A DNA stretch of 23,487 nucleotides from an uncultured Oscillospiraceae bacterium (GCA_910583885.1 CAJUAC010000046.1:1-23487); one strand, 5' to 3'; shown: positions 14,942 through 22,755, numbered from the stretch's first letter. The notes: a model not told the origin generated them from the letters alone. Translations and numbers: made by a program.

Positions 14942-16387
14942 ATGCTGCACCAAGACTATCTCAACGGCTATGATGCCGCCGCCATCCACCAGCGGGCCGC
15001 CCAGGTCATCCACAACGGCAAGCACCTGCCCCCGGAGAGCCTGGAGGTCTATCAGAAGCACTTTAACGAGAAATGCGCCGGCTCCAAGTCAGCCATCGAG
15101 GCGGCCAAGCGCTATATCCCCGGCGGCGTACAGCACAATTTGGCGCTGAACCACCCCTTCCCTCTGGATATTGTCAGGGCCGATGGTCCCTACCTCTACG
15201 ATATCGATGGCAACCGCTATATCGATCTGCTCAATGCCGGCGGCGTCACCATCCTGGGCAACAACTACCCGCCCATCCGGGAAGCTGTGGTGAAGATGAT
15301 GGAGGACACCGGGTATCTCACCGGCCTCTACCACGAGTACGAACGGAAGCTGGCAGAGAAGATCTGCTCCTACTACCCCTCCTGCGACAAGTTCCGGATG
15401 CTGGGCAGCGGCACGGAGGCGGTGATGGTGGCCATCCGTCTGGCTCGGGCCTTTACGGGCAGGGATCAGATCGTCAAGCTCAAGGGCTGCTATGATGGCT
15501 GGAGCGACCACATTGTCTATGATGTGCGCACCGTGAACACCGGCACCGCCTTTGCCTCCGGCATCCCTGGGGATACACTGAAGAACACCTCCGCTGTGAT
15601 GATCAACGATATCGAGGCCCTGGAGCGGCGCTTTGTGGAAAACGAGGCCAGGGGCGGCACCGCCGCCTTCATCATGGAGCCCATCGGACAGGACTCCGGC
15701 GGCGTGCCCGTCCAGCGGGGCTACCACCAGCAGGTCCGCCAGCTGTGCGACAAGTACGGCGTGCTGCTGATTATGGACGAGGTGGTCACCGGCTTCCGGC
15801 TGGGCATGGGCGGGGCCCAGGCCACCTTTGATGTCCGGGCGGATATCACTGTCTTTGGCAAGATCATCGCCGGTGGTTTCGCCTCCGCTGGCGGTGTGGG
15901 CGCGCGGGACGAGATCATGGCCCTGGTGACACCCGGCGTCTCCCACACCGCCGGACGGACCATCATGCTGGGCGGCACCCTCAGCGCCAACCCCGTCAGC
16001 TGCGCAGCCGGATACACCGCCCTGTGCGAGCTGGAGCGGACTAACGCCCATGAGAAGCTGGAGGCGGCAGCGGAGCGGTTTGCACGGGATCTGACGGATC
16101 TGGCCAACCAATACGAGGTGCCCGCTGTCATCACCCATCAGGGCTCCATCATGCAGATCGATGTCACCGGCTTCAAGCACATCGCCACCTTCCCGGAGTT
16201 CAGCCAGGAGGAGATCGCCGCCCGCCGCTCCGAGGGCGGCAAGCGAATGAACGAGTTTGCCATGGCCCTGGCGGCGGAGGGGGTCATTGTGGCCGCCGGC
16301 AACAAGACCTTCTTAAATCTCCAGACCATCGACGTTCTGGACAGTGCCCTGGCCGCCTACGAGCGGGTGTTCCGCCAGATGGTATAG
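14942..16387 (+). CDS. Class III PLP aminotransferase, glutamate-1-semialdehyde aminomutase-like
   Basis: A 481-residue fold-type I PLP enzyme. Numbered from the ATG at 14942 (AGGAAG 7 bases upstream), the PLP phosphate motif GSGTEA is at 155-160, D279 in LIMDEVVTGFR contacts the pyridine nitrogen and the Schiff-base lysine is K307 in TVFGKIIAGG. The entry RYIPGGVQHN and the LGGTLSANPVS segment are typical of the HemL (glutamate-1-semialdehyde 2,1-aminomutase) subgroup. It is longer than HemL by an N-terminal extension of about 50 residues, and no haem genes are nearby. In a sugar operon it more likely moves an amino group to or from a sugar-derived aldehyde or ketone, or shifts it within the molecule. 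Last gene of its operon. Confidence 0.88.
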   Translation: MLHQDYLNGYDAAAIHQRAAQVIHNGKHLPPESLEVYQKHFNEKCAGSKSAIEAAKRYIPGGVQHNLALNHPFPLDIVRADGPYLYDIDGNRYIDLLNAGGVTILGNNYPPIREAVVKMMEDTGYLTGLYHEYERKLAEKICSYYPSCDKFRMLGSGTEAVMVAIRLARAFTGRDQIVKLKGCYDGWSDHIVYDVRTVNTGTAFASGIPGDTLKNTSAVMINDIEALERRFVENEARGGTAAFIMEPIGQDSGGVPVQRGYHQQVRQLCDKYGVLLIMDEVVTGFRLGMGGAQATFDVRADITVFGKIIAGGFASAGGVGARDEIMALVTPGVSHTAGRTIMLGGTLSANPVSCAAGYTALCELERTNAHEKLEAAAERFARDLTDLANQYEVPAVITHQGSIMQIDVTGFKHIATFPEFSQEEIAARRSEGGKRMNEFAMALAAEGVIVAAGNKTFLNLQTIDVLDSALAAYERVFRQMV

Positions 16388-16432
16388 GAACCTATTGTCC
16401 ATAGCCGGAGGATGCGGGCGGACTGACACCCC

Positions 16433-16472
16433 AAAAGGCGACGCCATGCGCCATTTGGCGTCCTGCGCTTTT
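16433..16472 (+). terminator. Probable terminator after the aminotransferase gene
   Basis: A 7-bp stem GACGCCA/TGGCGTC (16440-16446 with 16456-16462) is flanked by AAAAGGC on the left and TGCGCTTTT on the right, which can extend the pairing imperfectly. It lies about 50 bp past the aminotransferase stop. The short T-run makes efficiency uncertain. Confidence 0.45.
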
Positions 16473-16498
16473 GCTAGGATTTCTGATGATTGCTCTAT

Positions 16499-16581
16499 GA
16501 ACCTGTATGCACAGGCGTTAACCGCCGTCTTAGCGGTGCTTTTGCCGCCAATCTGGCATCCCCGCCTGTGCATACAGGTTC
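16499..16581. repeat. Inverted-repeat element C with 19-bp perfect arms
   Basis: The arms GAACCTGTATGCACAGGCG (16499-16517) and its exact complement (16563-16581) flank 45 bases holding a small ACCGC/GCGGT hairpin. The arm sequence is nearly that of the 44-bp element at 1652. No coding content. It lies in a 327-bp gap between the converging aminotransferase and lacI genes, which otherwise holds only hairpins. Confidence 0.6.
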
Positions 16582-16620
16582 TAAGTACGCGGGGACTATC
16601 CATCGTACCAGGCGCAAAGA

Positions 16621-16649
16621 GGGAGGCATGTGCCCGGCACATGCCTCCC
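16621..16649 (-). terminator. GC-rich hairpin, probable lacI terminator
   Basis: A 13-bp perfect stem (GGGAGGCATGTGC with GCACATGCCTCCC) with a 3-base loop, 65 bp downstream of the lacI stop on the minus strand. It is followed in that direction by CTCTTTG, a poor but usable U-tract. Confidence 0.5.
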
Positions 16650-16714
16650 TCCGGAAAGGCGCGCATGGTGTTGGATCGTCAAGGCAATGGAAAAGGATGA
16701 TCGGGAGCCTGCAT

Positions 16715-17764
16715 TCACTGCCCCTGACGGGGTCGCCATGGGGTCTTGGGGGGCTTGGCGCAGCTCTCCCGCTCCGCGATGTAAAAGGGCATGGAGATCT
16801 TCATGTGGATGGAGTGTCCTCCGTTGATGCGGTCCAGGAGGATCTTGGTGGCCATCTGCCCCATCTCCTCCACCGGGATGTGCACCGATGTCAGCTTGGT
16901 GGACATGTACTGGGCCATGTCAATGTCGTCAATGCCCATAATGGACACATCCTGCGGGGTGCGTACCCCCATCTCGTGGAGGGCCCGCATGGCGCCGATG
17001 GCTGTCAGGTCATTGGCGCAGAGAATGGCCGTCACCCCCTCCGTCCGCCGCATCAGCTCCCAGGTGCCCCGGTAGCCGTTCTCCGTGGAGAGCATGACGC
17101 TGCACACATAGTCCTCCCGCAAGGAGACGCCGTGGTCCTCAAGGGCCTGGAGGTAGCCCAAGTATCGGTTTTCATTGTTGGTCTCCCCGATGTAGGCTAC
17201 ATTTTGATGACCCAGGCCCAGAAGGTACTCCACCGCCGCCCGGCTGACCTCCTGGCCGTCGCAGATGATCTGGTCGTAGTTGGCCTCCGGCGGATTCAGG
17301 CCGGTATAGCTGACAAATCGGAAGATCTGCTTGAGCAGGTGCAGCAGCTTGCGGTCGCACCGGCCCAGGATCACCACCCCCCGCACGTGCTGGTCTACCA
17401 GACTCTGCAGCATATGGGGCCGCTGCACATCTACCTCTGTCAGGGAGTATTGGACCCGGTAGCCCTCTTGAAAGGCAGCGGCCTCCACGCTACGGGCCAG
17501 CTGGGAGAAGAAGGGGTCGTTGATGGACTCCGGCGTCCGGGCAAAGAGGCAGGCGATGGCCCCCTGGGCCAAGGCAGCCTCTGGCGGCGTGTTTTTCTTC
17601 AGATTCAGCGCGTTTTCATTGGGCACGTAGCCCGTCCTTCCCACAATCTCCCAGATGCGGTTTTGCAGCTCAGGCCGGGCCACATGGGGCCCCTTCCGGT
17701 TGATAACCCGTGAGACGGTGGACACGGACACCCCCGCCTCCTTCGCAATCTCTTTCAGTGTCAT
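16715..17764 (-). CDS. LacI-family transcriptional regulator
   Basis: A 349-residue repressor. The N-terminal helix-turn-helix TLKEIAKEAGVSVSTVSRVIN and the hinge region GYVPNENALNLKK are classic LacI family; the rest is a periplasmic-binding-like effector domain (GVVILG, LCANDLTAIGAMRAL, IMGIDDIDMAQYM). It is transcribed away from the second aldolase gene and shares with it a control region holding a perfect palindrome. Its likely operators also occur at 11971, 12084 and 13339, so it probably controls all three catabolic transcripts in response to a pathway sugar or sugar phosphate. Effector unknown. The start is the first ATG of the HTH, as usual for the family. Confidence 0.92.
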   Translation of the reverse strand: MTLKEIAKEAGVSVSTVSRVINRKGPHVARPELQNRIWEIVGRTGYVPNENALNLKKNTPPEAALAQGAIACLFARTPESINDPFFSQLARSVEAAAFQEGYRVQYSLTEVDVQRPHMLQSLVDQHVRGVVILGRCDRKLLHLLKQIFRFVSYTGLNPPEANYDQIICDGQEVSRAAVEYLLGLGHQNVAYIGETNNENRYLGYLQALEDHGVSLREDYVCSVMLSTENGYRGTWELMRRTEGVTAILCANDLTAIGAMRALHEMGVRTPQDVSIMGIDDIDMAQYMSTKLTSVHIPVEEMGQMATKILLDRINGGHSIHMKISMPFYIAERESCAKPPKTPWRPRQGQ

Positions 17765-17798
17765 GTTCTCTCCACTCCATCCTTGGTTTGATATTCTT

Positions 17799-17849
17799 AG
17801 GAAACGTTGTACCCGCCGATTAATCGGCTATATAGGCGAATGATCGGCT
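17799..17849. promoter_or_regulatory. Operator cluster between lacI and the second aldolase
   Basis: Three signals lie together. GGAAACGTTGT near 17800 resembles the GAAAACGTTTGC sites. GCCGATTAATCGGC (17815-17828) is a perfect 14-bp palindrome. GATCGGCT (17842-17849) repeats its right half exactly 20 bases, about two helical turns, further on. They are downstream of the lacI promoter start, consistent with autorepression. Confidence 0.6.
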
Positions 17850-17861
17850 TTTTACACCCCT

Positions 17862-17890
17862 ATTGTAGCGTATTTTGCGCTTCAATGCAA
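17862..17890 (-). promoter_or_regulatory. Promoter of the lacI-type regulator gene
   Basis: On the minus strand, TTGCAT (17885-17890), a 17-base spacer and TACAAT (17862-17867), with a start near 17855, leaving a leader of about 90 bases that contains the operators. No equally clear promoter is seen for the plus-strand aldolase, though it must lie in the same AT-rich stretch (17860-17930), which also holds the palindrome TTTGCGCAAA at 17908-17917. Confidence 0.6.
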
Positions 17891-17948
17891 CCAAATAGCA
17901 CAAATTATTTGCGCAAAAAATGCAAAAGTTATGCAAAGGAGGACAAAC

Positions 17949-19109
17949 ATGCCTATTATTCCTCTTCGCCCCCTGCTGGAGGCCACCCATCGCTTCGGCT
18001 TTGCCCACGGTGCCTTCAATGTGAATACTGCGGCCCAGGCCCAGGCGGTCATTGATATCCACCAGCTCTTCCGCTCCGCAGCCATCCTCCAGGGCGCTGA
18101 TCTGGCCAACGCCTTCATGGGCGGCAGGGCCGACTTTATGAACGGAACCGTGGAGGACAAGCGCCTGGGCGCCCGCCGGATTATGGACGCAGTCCGCTCC
18201 GCCGGGGCGGAGGCCTCCATCCCCATTGTCATGCACCTGGACCACGGCCGGGACCTGGACTCCATCCAGGCGGCTATTGCCGGGGGGTATACCTCCGTTA
18301 TGATAGACGGCTCCAGCCTGCCCTTTGCAGACAATGTAGCCCTCACCCGGGAGGTGGTCCGCGCCGCCCACCAGCAGGGCGTCACCGTGGAGGGGGAGCT
18401 GGGCGTACTGGCGGGGGTGGAGGACAACGTGTTCTCCGATACCTCCACCTATACCAACCCCATGAAGGTCTGTGAGTTCTTCCGAAAGACCGGGGTGGAC
18501 TGCCTGGCGATCTCCTATGGCACCAAGCACGGTGCTGCCAAGGGAAAAAACGTGAAGCTCCGCCGGGAGATCGCCATTGCCGCTATGGAAAATCTCCGGC
18601 ATGAGGGCATCTTTGGGGTCCTGGTCTCCCACGGCTCCTCCACGGTGCCTCAGTACATGGTAGATGAGATCAACGCCCTGGGCGGGCGCATCACCAACGC
18701 CCACGGCATCCCTCTGGATGAGCTGAGGGCGGTCATCCCCTGCGGCGTTGGGAAGATCAACGTGGATACGGACATCCGTCTGGCGGTGACACGAAACATC
18801 CGGGAGTATTTTGTCAGCCATCCGGAGAAGCAGACCAGCCCCTCCGTGGGGGCTGTGTGGGAGCTGATGGAGGCACACGCGGAGCAATTTGATCCCCGGG
18901 TCTACCTGGCCCCGGTGATGGAGCCCCTCATTACCGGGGCGGACATTGCGGATCCGGATCTGCTGGACATCGTCCGCTGTATCAAGAGCGGCGTCCATGA
19001 GGCGGTGGGAACGCTTATCGTGGCCTTTGGTTCGGTGGGGTACGCCGGACGGATTCCGTGCGTCACCCTGGAGCAGATGGCCGAGCGATACCGCAAGGCC
19101 GGTATTTAA
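17949..19109 (+). CDS. Class II zinc aldolase, second and longer copy
   Basis: A 386-residue class II aldolase. AAGGAGG lies 6 bases before the ATG at 17949. Family residues: MHLDHG (D98, H99), E150 in VEGELG, GTKHG (H194), VSHGSS (H228) and KINVDTD, the DHAP-phosphate motif. The loop after the third histidine reads GSST instead of GGSG. It is about 100 residues longer than the copy at 1714, with an extra C-terminal region of the type seen in longer Fba enzymes, and clearly not a recent duplicate of it. Placed divergently from lacI and 18 bp before a second zinc dehydrogenase. It probably cleaves a pathway ketose phosphate; the division of labour with the first aldolase is unknown. Confidence 0.87.
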   Translation: MPIIPLRPLLEATHRFGFAHGAFNVNTAAQAQAVIDIHQLFRSAAILQGADLANAFMGGRADFMNGTVEDKRLGARRIMDAVRSAGAEASIPIVMHLDHGRDLDSIQAAIAGGYTSVMIDGSSLPFADNVALTREVVRAAHQQGVTVEGELGVLAGVEDNVFSDTSTYTNPMKVCEFFRKTGVDCLAISYGTKHGAAKGKNVKLRREIAIAAMENLRHEGIFGVLVSHGSSTVPQYMVDEINALGGRITNAHGIPLDELRAVIPCGVGKINVDTDIRLAVTRNIREYFVSHPEKQTSPSVGAVWELMEAHAEQFDPRVYLAPVMEPLITGADIADPDLLDIVRCIKSGVHEAVGTLIVAFGSVGYAGRIPCVTLEQMAERYRKAGI

Positions 19110-19127
19110 AAGAAGGAGGCGCATCCT

Positions 19128-20147
19128 ATGAAGCAGATTCAGCTCACCGCTCCCCAGGTCATTGAGACGCTGGAGACACCTCTTCCCCAGGCGGAACCCG
19201 GCTGGGTGCTGGCCCGGACCCTGCGCACAGGCATATGCGGCACCGATGTCCACAGCTTCTTCGGGGAGACCATCTTCGGGAAGGTGTTCCCCTTCCACAT
19301 CGGCCATGAGGTCTGCGCCCGGGTGGAGGCCGTGGGTCCCCAGTGTCCGGGACTGGTGCCCGGGGACATTATTGTGGTCAATCCCTTCTTCACCTGCGGT
19401 GCCTGTCCAGCCTGCTGCATGGGGCAGGAGAACAACTGCGCCCACAAGACCACCATTGGGCTCAAGGGCTTCGGCGGCTTCTCCGAATACGTCTACATCC
19501 CCGCCGGCAGCGCCTTCAAGGTCCGTGGTCTGGACTATGACGCCCTGTGTCTGACAGAACCGCTGGCCACGGTGGTCTATGGCCTGGACAAGCTCCGGCT
19601 GGACCCCTCCATGCGCGTGCTGATCCAAGGCGTAGGCCCTATCGGGCTGATGTTTCTCCAGCTGGTCCGGGCAGCCAATGTGTCCCAGCTGGTGGCCAGC
19701 GACCTGAGCCGGGAGAAGCTGGACGCAGCCCTCCGTCTGGGGGCGGACGCGGCCCTCTCCCCCCTGTTGGAGGATGAGGCCGCCCAGCTGGAGCGGATGG
19801 CGGGATTTGACGTGGTGATCGACTGCACCGGCTCCATCCAGTCCATGCAAGCCGCTGTGGAGCGCATTGGCTTTGGGGGACAGGTGCTGTTCTTCGGTCT
19901 GTGCTCTGCGGAGCAGACCATGGAAATCAAGCCCTTCCGTCTCTATCAGAAGGACGCCTGTCTTATGACCTCCTTTGCCCTCAACAAGCGATCCTTCTGT
20001 AAGGCGGCAGCCCTGCTGGAAAGCGGACAAATCGATACCGCCAGTCTGATTGACAGCGTGCAGCCCCGGTCACAGCTGGAGGCCAGCATCCGCCGTCTGG
20101 CTGCAGGAAAGGCTGTGGGGAAAATTATCATCGACACGACCGTGTGA
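19128..20147 (+). CDS. Zinc-dependent medium-chain alcohol/polyol dehydrogenase (second copy)
   Basis: A 339-residue MDR dehydrogenase. Catalytic zinc residues C37 (GICGTD), H60 and E61 (GHEV) are present, as are four structural-zinc cysteines C90, C93, C96 and C104 and the Rossmann motif GVGPIG (168-173). An acidic SDLS after the second strand suggests NAD+ use. It shares architecture and cysteine positions with the copy at 2588, but the sequences differ widely. AGGAGG lies 8 bases before the ATG. Co-transcribed with the second aldolase, so the pair mirrors the dehydrogenase-aldolase pair at the far end of the island. Substrate unknown. Confidence 0.88.
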   Translation: MKQIQLTAPQVIETLETPLPQAEPGWVLARTLRTGICGTDVHSFFGETIFGKVFPFHIGHEVCARVEAVGPQCPGLVPGDIIVVNPFFTCGACPACCMGQENNCAHKTTIGLKGFGGFSEYVYIPAGSAFKVRGLDYDALCLTEPLATVVYGLDKLRLDPSMRVLIQGVGPIGLMFLQLVRAANVSQLVASDLSREKLDAALRLGADAALSPLLEDEAAQLERMAGFDVVIDCTGSIQSMQAAVERIGFGGQVLFFGLCSAEQTMEIKPFRLYQKDACLMTSFALNKRSFCKAAALLESGQIDTASLIDSVQPRSQLEASIRRLAAGKAVGKIIIDTTV

Positions 20148-20167
20148 GTGCCGCAGCGCAATGGGAT

Positions 20168-20213
20168 AAAAGAGCCGGTTTCGCCTTGATATATACGCCA
20201 AGCTCTTTCTTTA
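20168..20213. terminator. Probable bidirectional terminator after the second dehydrogenase
   Basis: AAAGAGC (20169-20175) pairs with GCTCTTT (20202-20208), with an inner CTTG/CAAG stem possible. CTTTAAG follows on the plus strand and the minus-strand side ends CTCTTTTATC. It marks the end of the catabolic island. Confidence 0.5.
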
Positions 20214-20321
20214 AGGATAGTTCATACTCTCTCTGCGTCTCTGTGCGGTCTGCTGCAAGTAAAATGCGCCGGCTTGGGGCGGTGACGTAAGAAAACATTT
20301 TAAGCGAGGGCCGGCGCAGTG

Positions 20322-20688
20322 TTAAGCTGCGCCGACTTTCGCATTATTTTTGTCTTGGGCAGTTTGGGATTGCTCCCGCGCTCCCTCAAAATCAAACGCA
20401 CCAATGAAGTTATAGACGATCTCAATTTCCCGGATTTTCACCCGCTTCTGCTGTTCGTCGGTCGTGTAGGTGTCGGACACCCTGATCTGTTCCACGAACT
20501 CACGCAGGATGGTGGCGTCAAGCTGGGTCATGTCCGTGTACTTCTTCACCACGGAAATGAACTTCCTGACGTTGGTTTTCTTCTGCTCCTGCTGTTTCAC
20601 TTCCCGCCCCAGGGTTTCCACGACGGCCTTTAACTGTTCCTGCTCCTGTTCATAGTCACGGGACAGCTTGATAAACCGTTCATCGGAT
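20322..20688 (-). pseudogene. C-terminal fragment of a large serine recombinase (DUF4368 region)
   Basis: Only about 122 residues remain. The sequence begins SDERFIKLSRDYEQEQEQLKA, then METLGREVKQQEQKK and LDATILREFVEQIRV, and ends in a KREIEIVYNFIGAFDF-like segment. This is the coiled-coil plus DUF4368 tail typical of ICE/Tn4451-type serine integrases, which are normally over 500 residues. The 5' part is cut off exactly where the IS element begins (20689). A hairpin GTCGGCGCAG/CTGCGCCGGC (20310-20336) spans the stop codon. It runs opposite in direction to the ICE genes at 29-954, so the two remnants are not one intact element. No catalytic domain remains. Confidence 0.8.
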
Positions 20689-20811
20689 TGTCAGCGCCCG
20701 TGATAAAATGTAAGAAAACGCCGAAGAAAAAATGTAGTTTTGTGGCGAAGGAGGCGAAAAAAGATAGACTCCCAATCAGGGCAGGAAGGAGCCCGGAAAG
20801 GGAGTCGGGAA

Positions 20812-21177
20812 ATGAAAGGAGCACAATGGATGGATATCCAAAGCGACAGACAGAAGGGACTGGGCTACACAAAGCTCAGGAAGAAGTACCACATGGATCC
20901 GCGGACGGCAAAGCGGTGGTAGACGAATGGCTGGACGAGGCGCCGCACTCAGCAAAACGGATCCTGGAAAAGCTGCGGGAGCTGGGATTTGACGGAGGCT
21001 ATAGCATCGTCAAGGCATATGTGAGCAGCCGGAAGATGGACTTGAACAAGCAAGCGACGGTGCGGTTTGAGACGATGCTTGGGAAACAAGGACAGAATGC
21101 TGGCAGCATATTACGAGGGAAAGCAGATCACTCTGCATCGGATATCGTATCAAAGAAAGGATATGGTTGTCAATCTG
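20812..21177 (+). pseudogene. istA: istA transposase remnant with deletions
   Basis: It starts MKGAQWMDIQSDRQKGLGY with a helix-turn-helix-like YTKLRKKYHMDPRTAKRW, then hits a stop at 20920. VDEWLDEAPHSAKRILEKL, GFDGGYSIVKAYV and ATVRFETM follow in another frame, showing a small deletion at the join. After GKQGQ the whole DDE catalytic region is absent, and a third frame gives AAYYEGKQITLHRISYQRKDMVVNLE, the probable C-terminus. No active transposase can be made. Confidence 0.65.
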
Positions 21178-21872
21178 GAACGGGCGGTGGCGGAAAACCT
21201 CAATGTTGTAGATATTTTGGACTATATCTTTGCGGATGAGGCCAAATCCAAGAGGAAACGGGCTTATGTAAAGCAAATTCAGATGTCCGGCTTCCCCCAT
21301 CAAGAAGACCTTGGACGACTTTGATTTCTCCTTCCAGCCCTCTATCGACAAACGCCAAATCGACGAGCTGGCTACCATGTGCTTCTTGAAAAAATGCGGA
21401 GAACGTGGTGTTCCTTGGCCCTCCTGGGGTGGGCAAGATCCATATATCTTCCGCTTTGGGCCTTGTGGTGGCTCAGCACCGCTTCTCCACCTACTACGTG
21501 AATTGCCATCAGCTTATTGAGCAGCTCAAAAAGGCGCATTTTGAGAACCGCCTGCCGGACAAGCTCAGGGTCTTGGCCAAGTACAAGATGCTCATCATCG
21601 ACGAGATCGGCTACCTCCCCATGGACATCCAAGGCGCAAACCTGTTCTTTCAACTCATTGCCAGACGGTACAAGAAAATGTCCACTTTCTTTACCTCCAA
21701 CAAGACCTTCTCCCAGTGGAACAAGGTCTTTGCCGATGTCACCATTGCCGCGGCCATTCTGGATCGCGTCCTGCATCACTACACCGTGATCAATATCAAG
21801 GGCGAGTCCTACCGCCTGAAGGAACAAGGAATTTATGCGCCAGAAACAGCAGATCGTAAACACTCTTTTTGA
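21178..21872 (+). pseudogene. istB: istB ATPase remnant, frameshifted, Walker A mutated
   Basis: Three frames together rebuild an IstB-like AAA+ helper. Frame 1 gives ENLNVVDILDYIFADEAKSKR to about 21303; frame 2 continues DDFDFSFQPSIDKRQIDELA to about 21390; frame 3 gives VVFLGPPGVGKIHISSALG and onward to 21872. Walker B is seen in MLIIDEIGYLPMD. The P-loop reads GVGKI where GVGKT is expected. Two frameshifts, an N-terminal deletion and the lost threonine make it inactive. Confidence 0.75.
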
Positions 21873-21971
21873 GCAAGGAAGTACCTGATTTTTGTTACCC
21901 CCCCCCCCGCCGAAAAACGACAAAATTTCTTTGGCGGTTTCTTACAGTTTCAAATCGGCGTTGACATTTGA

Positions 21972-22685
21972 GATTTCTGTGGAACCTGGGAATGGGCATC
22001 CATGCATATTGACTGCAAGATTACACACCCATTCTTCAGTAGGCGGCTTTTCACAAATGCTTCTCCGGGTGGCGAAATTGCCCTGTACAAAGTCATGGAC
22101 GATCCTGCTGAATTTGAAAAAGAGATGGCAAAATTGGTTAATGCAGCAAGAACTGCGTTAAACGAGGTCGAAAAGCCGCTGGACATCTTTGATTTGATCT
22201 TAACAGCACCAACTGCAATTCATGAAGGAAGCAGTACAATTTTTATCGCTGTCTGACTGCAGCCGGGCACTTCATACGATTGTCTCTGGCGTAACAGTCC
22301 TGGACCTTTCGCCGTCTAAGTATGCACAGTATAAGGCGGATATCCTGGAGCTGTTTGAGGGATCATTTGTTCAACGGGATTTCATGCTCGATATTGAGCA
22401 AAAGTACTACGATACCTTACCAGATGTAGTGACAGTTTACCATGGTTTCAGCGTGGACACAGAAGACTATGAGATTTCGGATATTTTCTATTGGAGGGCA
22501 GAACTAGAGCAGCTGGTTCCAACCGAGGACTTCAGCGCACATGAGAGTGAGAGGATATCTATGCTTATCTAGTAGAAGATGATACGCTTTTCCTGAATCC
22601 CAATAAATTGTTTAACATTTTGCACCACAAAAACTTCACATTGGATGACATAGAGTTTAGCGACGAGGATATAATCAGACGCTAA
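21972..22685 (+). pseudogene. Unrecognised gene broken by two frame changes
   Basis: I do not recognise this family. Frame 3 is open from 21972 to 22256 and includes DDPAEFEKEMAKLVNAARTAL and LDIFDLIL. From 22222 the next frame carries FLSLSDCSRALHTIV and continues to 22572 with acidic YHGFSVDTEDYEISDIFY. After a shift near 22550 the first frame resumes with EDIYAYLVEDDTLFLNP and ends at 22683-22685. The smooth hand-over suggests one ancestral protein of about 230 residues, soluble and acidic. Two overlapping small genes remain possible for the first join. Base use is more AT-rich than the catabolic island, fitting a different origin. Confidence 0.4.
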
Positions 22686-22755
22686 GCCCTATCCCCCTCC
22701 CTGCAATATAGGATTCCCAAGCAAGTTTTGAATTACAGACCAAAACCAACTCAAC

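Larger units (their letters stand above)
20689..21966 (+). mobile_element. Decayed, internally deleted IS21-family element
   Basis: A 1278-bp element bounded by TGTCAGCGCC at the left and GGCGTTGACA at the right. About 38 bases at each end are inverted copies with roughly ten mismatches, including a shared TGTAAGAAA block, which fits IS21-family ends starting TG and ending CA. It contains remnants of istA and istB. IS21 elements are usually near 2 kb or longer, so much of istA is missing. No target-site duplication is visible: left flank ends CGGAT, right flank begins TTTGA. An 11-base run of C lies at 21898-21908 inside the right end. Confidence 0.75.

Noticed and set aside
17820..20030. 736-residue minus-strand open frame
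   Set aside because: Antisense to the second aldolase and dehydrogenase, both of which have strong motifs and ribosome sites; this frame has neither.
21898..21908. Run of 11 cytosines as a phase-variation tract
   Set aside because: It is inside a dead IS element downstream of a pseudogene, so slippage would affect no intact reading frame; it may also be a sequencing artefact.
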